A stretch of 61,940 bases of DNA from CAZGZD01 sp964401915 (lineage in GTDB: Bacteria; Patescibacteriota; Microgenomatia; UBA1406; GWC2-37-13): assembly GCA_964401915.1 (NCBI GenBank), contig CAYOAI010000004.1, forward strand, positions 1 through 61,940, read 5' to 3'. Shown here in pieces: positions 58,627 through 61,940 of the stretch; position 1 is the first letter of the stretch; the number at the start of each line of letters is the position of its first letter. The notes under the pieces were generated by a model. It saw nothing but the letters and a program-made list of their open reading frames with translations. It searched no databases and was not told the DNA's origin. The translations under genes were made by a program, and so were the position numbers.

Positions 58627-59320
58627 TTTTACTTGTCGTATCTACTATTTCTGGTATTTCTCCATCTTTTTCATACTGCTCAATCACCTTATCCATTTGA
58701 TTGAGTGATCTTCTGATTTGGCTAAGCTCGTGATCTCCATTAAAGTTCTCAACAGCCTCAGATGCTGCTTTTATGTGATTTTTAAGTATCAAAGAGAGAA
58801 AAAGAAATGTCTCTTCTTTTCCCTTTGTGAGCGATGCACGAAGATGATCACTTTTGTTTTTAAGCAACTCGTTTTTGATAAACTCACTCCCCATAAACAT
58901 CGCAAAAGGAGCAAAAAATGCGAGTGAGAATACGGGAAGCAGACTCGTAAATGTCTGGTTCAGAGGAAGACCAAAAATGTAAAAAAGCACAAGTGTCATA
59001 GTCAGAATGATTGAGATTATCGGCTCAAGAAGCAGGCTGAGTGAGAAAAGAAGGAAAAAAAGGAGGAAAAAGTATGGGGAAGTGACTCCTCCTGTCGTAT
59101 TGACAACAATTAGCACGATGAGCGTGAATATCACCGATTCCACAAGTCGAGACGCATTCGCATCCTGCGCTTTACCTACTGCTCGCTTGACAATAAAGAA
59201 TACGACAAATAATCCCGCCGCAATCTGCAAATCAAATTGAGCAAGATACGTGTGGGGAAATATGAACCCAATCGCAACCGTTGCGACAAGAATGATAGAG
59301 TGCACAATCTCCTTACCCAT
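58616..59320 (-). CDS. Membrane protein with cytoplasmic coiled coil
   Basis: 234 residues. Five or six membrane helices fill the first 150 residues, followed by a hydrophilic helix (SLTKGKEETFLFLSLILKNH and ISQIRRSLNQ-like region) that may be a coiled coil. The helix region resembles a histidine-kinase DHp helix start (FLSLILKNHIKA) but there is no ATPase domain. Function unknown; could be a sensor relic or scaffold for the surface proteins encoded downstream. It is divergent from comEA. Confidence 0.65.
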   Translation of the reverse strand: MGKEIVHSIILVATVAIGFIFPHTYLAQFDLQIAAGLFVVFFIVKRAVGKAQDANASRLVESVIFTLIVLIVVNTTGGVTSPYFFLLFFLLFSLSLLLEPIISIILTMTLVLFYIFGLPLNQTFTSLLPVFSLAFFAPFAMFMGSEFIKNELLKNKSDHLRASLTKGKEETFLFLSLILKNHIKAASEAVENFNGDHELSQIRRSLNQMDKVIEQYEKDGEIPEIVDTTSKNES

Positions 59321-59406
59321 ATATTCATATTAGCAGTTTTTGAGAATATGTGAAGATGCAAGAATTGATGTTATAATAATCGACAATATTATTTTATTTG
59401 TAGCCC

Positions 59407-60114
59407 GTGGACGGATTTTTCAAATCATTTCTTCCATTTTTTGAGGAAAATAAAATAACTGTCGTTTTTGCTGCATTTGTCTTTATTATTGCCTTAGTAT
59501 CACTAAGTATTTACGTCAAAAGCTCGCAACAGTTTGATAAGCACAACAAAGATATTAGCTTTCAAACTAAGTCCGACAAAATAAACGAAACAAACATACA
59601 ATCAGAAAGTTCGATAATGATCGAAGTCTCAGGTGCTGTGAAAAAACCAAACGTATATAAAATGAGCTCAAGGTCTCGACTTAAAGATGTGATTGATCGA
59701 GCAGGCGGTCTCTCTGACGCGGCAGACCAAGCTTTTTTTGCTCGAAACTTCAATCTTGCTCGCTTTGTGTCAGATCAGGAAAAGATTCATGTACCGTCAA
59801 ATGATGAGATTGAATCGGGAATTTACGTCGAAAATGCACGACTCGTCGACTATACTCAACCTCAAATCGTGGCAGCTCTACAAAAACCACAGACAACCTC
59901 TACAGATCAGAATTCCGTAGCAGCAACATCCACCTCAATAAACATTAATACAGCAACGAGTGAGGAGCTTGATACACTGCCTGGAATTGGGCAAGTCACA
60001 GCTGATAAAATTATTCAGGGCAGACCTTACGCATCAATATCTGAACTCGTAGACAAAAAAATTCTTAAAAAGAATGTCTTCGAACAAGTTCAAAGCCAAA
60101 TAGGGGTTTATTAA
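59407..60114 (+). CDS. comEA: ComEA-like DNA-binding protein
   Basis: 235 residues with a GTG start. One membrane helix (about 17-38) is followed by a SLBB-type domain (about 75-145; IEVSGAVKKPNVYKMSSRS) and a helix-hairpin-helix pair at the C-terminus (INTATSEELDTLPGIGQVTA). ComEA binds incoming DNA outside the membrane. It heads an operon with the two ComEC-part genes, so DNA uptake appears functional. A prepilin peptidase gene at 28988 supports a com-type pseudopilus. Confidence 0.92.
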   Translation: MDGFFKSFLPFFEENKITVVFAAFVFIIALVSLSIYVKSSQQFDKHNKDISFQTKSDKINETNIQSESSIMIEVSGAVKKPNVYKMSSRSRLKDVIDRAGGLSDAADQAFFARNFNLARFVSDQEKIHVPSNDEIESGIYVENARLVDYTQPQIVAALQKPQTTSTDQNSVAATSTSININTATSEELDTLPGIGQVTADKIIQGRPYASISELVDKKILKKNVFEQVQSQIGVY

Positions 60115-60133
60115 ATCAACGAGCAAACTAGCC

Positions 60134-60949
60134 GTGCCAGACCCATCAATCTTTACCTCAGTAATCAACTCTTATCTCCCCGAACCTCATGCAACTCTTC
60201 TCAATGGGATTATTTTTGGAATATCAACAAAAACCAGTCCGGCTTTTTATCAAGAGTTGAAGGTAGTTGGACTACTGCACATTGTGGTACTTTCTGGAAT
60301 CAATATCACTCTACTTGCCGCAATAGTCACGGCACTTACTATACCACTTGGTAAAAAGGCCTCAATATTTATCACGATAGTTGTAATTGTGCTTTTTATT
60401 CTCTTTGTTGGAGCACAACCTCCTATCGTACGAGCGGGATTCATGGGAATACTTAGTCTTATTGCTATTTTATACGGACGTCGTAATATGGCACTCTATG
60501 GACTTATTCTATCCGCTATATTTGTTGGTATCTTTTGGCCTCAATGGCTAAAGACTGTATCATTCCAACTTTCCTATGGCGCGACACTCGGAATTATTCT
60601 TTTTGGCAAAACAGCGCCATTAAGGGCTGCTGCATTTGGTTGGGAGTCCATCTGCAGTACATTGTGGAAAGAGATCAAGCCATCTATAGCGGCTCAAATC
60701 TTCACAGCTCCCCTTATATTTTTTTATTTCAAACAAATATCTCTCATCTCGATTGTCGCAAATGTTGCTGTAGCCTGGGTAATACCTCCTCTTATGGTAT
60801 TTGGTTTTTTAACTGCAATACTCGGCAAGATAAGCTTTGGCCTTGGACTTATACCTTCCTATATCTGCTTTATACTCCTTCACTACATTATCCTTGTTGT
60901 AGATTTTTTGTCCAAAGTGCCATTTGCATTTTTTGATTTTTCCCACTAA
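60134..60949 (+). CDS. comEC: ComEC membrane (competence) domain protein
   Basis: 271 residues with a GTG start. It matches the central Competence domain of ComEC: LLNGIIFGISTKTSPAFYQE, the LLHIVVLSGINITLLA helix and VGAQPPIVRAGFMG, with about seven membrane helices. In most bacteria this is fused to an N-terminal DUF4131 domain and a C-terminal MBL domain; here the MBL part is a separate gene 14 bp downstream in another frame, and the N-terminal domain is absent. Forms the DNA channel. Confidence 0.9.
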   Translation: MPDPSIFTSVINSYLPEPHATLLNGIIFGISTKTSPAFYQELKVVGLLHIVVLSGINITLLAAIVTALTIPLGKKASIFITIVVIVLFILFVGAQPPIVRAGFMGILSLIAILYGRRNMALYGLILSAIFVGIFWPQWLKTVSFQLSYGATLGIILFGKTAPLRAAAFGWESICSTLWKEIKPSIAAQIFTAPLIFFYFKQISLISIVANVAVAWVIPPLMVFGFLTAILGKISFGLGLIPSYICFILLHYIILVVDFLSKVPFAFFDFSH

Positions 60950-60963
60950 CTTCTAGTTTATCT

Positions 60964-61848
60964 ATGGAAGAGTCTCTTTTTACCAAAAAGTCGCTTCTAA
61001 TTACTTCAATAGTTTGCAGCATAGTCCTTCTATTTTTTTTCCTCTCCTCTATCTTTGACACAAAGACTCGAATTGTCTTTTGCGATGTGGGCCAAGGAGA
61101 TGGGGCATATATCAGGGTGGAAAATAGAATAGACATAGTGATTGACGCTGGTCCGGATCGTAAAATCTTAGACTGCTTGGGCAAATATATGCCCTTTTAT
61201 GATCGAGAGATTGAACTCGCCTTTATGTCACATCCACAGCATGACCATTTTGGGGGATATCTGCCTATGCTTGATCGGTATAAAGTCGATTACTTTATAA
61301 TGCCACCAGTGAATAATACGCCCACAAGTTTTTCAGAGCTGAAAGATAAGTTGACCCAAACAAAAACACAGGCAAAATTCCTGACTCGTGGCGATAAAAT
61401 CTCCGTACGTCAAAGTTCACTCACCTTTCTCTGGCCAGATGAGGAGTTTATAAGCAAAAACTCCCGACCGAAGTCAACAAATAATTCTCATCAGTCGTTT
61501 GATCTTCCCGATCCACTTATAGATGTAAATGGATTTTCTCAGACGATTGTCTATAGCGAAGGGTCAACGAACGTACTTTTTACTGGAGATCTCACGCCTG
61601 AAGTATCCCACATTTTAGCACATATGAATTTGCCACAAATCACGATACTCAAGGTGCCTCATCATGGATCAAAAAATGGGCTTACAGAAGATCTACTTAA
61701 AAAGATTAACCCTCAACAAGGGATTATAAGTGTCGGAGCCAGAAACACATATGGCCATCCCGCTCCTTCCCTCATGCAAATACTTGTGAAAAACAATGTC
61801 CGAATAAGAAGGACCGATAAAGAAGGATCTATTGTATTCAAACTTTGA
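60964..61848 (+). CDS. ComEC-type metallo-beta-lactamase protein
   Basis: 294 residues. One N-terminal membrane helix (about 10-28) precedes an MBL fold: VFCDVGQGDGAYIRVENRID, the zinc motif SHPQHDHFGGYL, and the late LKVPHHGSKNG and FTGDLTP. This is the C-terminal nuclease-like domain of ComEC, thought to degrade the non-transported DNA strand. It is encoded as a separate gene behind the competence-domain gene, probably coupled in one operon. The window ends shortly after it, in a palindromic repeat. Confidence 0.92.
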   Translation: MEESLFTKKSLLITSIVCSIVLLFFFLSSIFDTKTRIVFCDVGQGDGAYIRVENRIDIVIDAGPDRKILDCLGKYMPFYDREIELAFMSHPQHDHFGGYLPMLDRYKVDYFIMPPVNNTPTSFSELKDKLTQTKTQAKFLTRGDKISVRQSSLTFLWPDEEFISKNSRPKSTNNSHQSFDLPDPLIDVNGFSQTIVYSEGSTNVLFTGDLTPEVSHILAHMNLPQITILKVPHHGSKNGLTEDLLKKINPQQGIISVGARNTYGHPAPSLMQILVKNNVRIRRTDKEGSIVFKL

Positions 61849-61878
61849 ATAACAACTTAACAAATATTCTCCCTTTTG

Positions 61879-61940
61879 CTACTTTTGAAGTAGTCTTGCG
61901 ACTTGTGAGAGTAATATAGAGTCTGTTGCTGATAATTTTG
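61879..61940 (+). repeat. Left end of a long palindromic element (copy F)
   Basis: CTACTTTTGAAGTAGTCTTG then GCGACTTGTGAGAG and AGTCTGTTGCTG. It matches the left arm of the 7423-7591 element in order and spacing with about 70-75% identity and starts downstream of the comEC-MBL gene. The right half lies beyond the window. Confidence 0.6.

Noticed and set aside
60940..60970. Frameshift pseudogene in comEC
   Set aside because: Both halves have their own stop/start, the second has a membrane anchor, and 14 bp separate them; a split gene is simpler.
1..61940. CRISPR array or cas genes
   Set aside because: No regularly spaced direct repeats of 25-40 bp and no Cas protein motifs. The palindromic elements are far apart and self-complementary.
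1..61940. Alternative genetic code (TGA as Gly, as in Gracilibacteria/SR1)
   Set aside because: Several intact proteins end in TGA at the family's normal length (MFS at 33769, MBL at 61848), and no conserved protein has in-frame TGA.

Overview
The window looks like a chromosomal segment of a Candidate Phyla Radiation (Patescibacteria) bacterium, probably of the Microgenomates side. This is inferred from gene content and style: many short proteins without recognisable families; divergent but complete core genes; a YibE/F protein, a DUF2207 protein, a sortase, PEGA and M23 surface proteins, a prepilin peptidase and com genes; L1 and NusG with long charged N-terminal extensions; and an in-frame DPSTGSGQ insertion of the kind often seen in these genomes. 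TGA is used as a stop (for example after the MFS and MBL genes), so the code is the standard bacterial one. There is no rRNA, CRISPR array or recognisable transposase. Four tRNA genes are present: Ser-GCU, Leu-CAG, Arg-CCU and Gln-CUG.

Layout. 1-602: a HigB/HigA-like toxin-antitoxin pair, with the antitoxin cut by the window edge. 791-6262: four genes of unknown or unusual type, each lying between copies of a short motif with core ACCGGAATTAG. One of them encodes an apparent sigma-70 factor carrying four tandem OmpR-type winged helices. 6298-9394: YibE/F protein and an ABC exporter, separated by a long palindromic element. 9552-10411: a MarR regulator whose transcript begins with a 12-residue Gly/Cys peptide, flanked by two copies of a short palindromic repeat. 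10421-18873: cell-envelope genes (LytR-C, DUF2207, SGNH hydrolase, MGDG-synthase-like glycosyltransferase), a flavin reductase and a GNAT / membrane protein / AlkD operon. 19461-23880: tRNAs, an RRM protein, an attachment-like duplication of the tRNA-Leu 3' end, a nucleotidyltransferase, a WecG/TagA glycosyltransferase and MreB. 24076-31269: surface and secretion genes (PEGA, sortase, M23 peptidase, prepilin peptidase, M16 peptidase) plus Ndk.

31318-40445 is accessory: MFS and TspO membrane proteins, a CAP protein, a methyltransferase / homocysteine methyltransferase pair behind a possible attenuator, a fatty acid hydroxylase-type protein, GIY-YIG and DHFR-like proteins. 40506-45678 holds leuS, trpS and tyrS. 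45750-52239 is metabolic and signalling: acetyl-CoA synthetase-like ligase, GGDEF protein, transketolase, formyl-THF deformylase, a one-domain asparaginase and a HEPN-like protein. 52325-56699: a cytidylate-kinase-like protein, FolC and the secE-nusG-rplK-rplA cluster. 56827-61848: three envelope proteins and a competence operon (ComEA, ComEC membrane part, ComEC MBL part).

Two patterns run across the window. First, many start codons lie only 6-9 nt after a TATAAT-like -10 box, so leaderless mRNA appears to be common; only a few genes (RRM protein, the 128-aa membrane protein, the micropeptide) have a full AGGAGGTG Shine-Dalgarno site. Second, related palindromic elements beginning CTACTTTT or TTACTTTT are scattered between genes. 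All function calls come from reading motifs; no database search was run.
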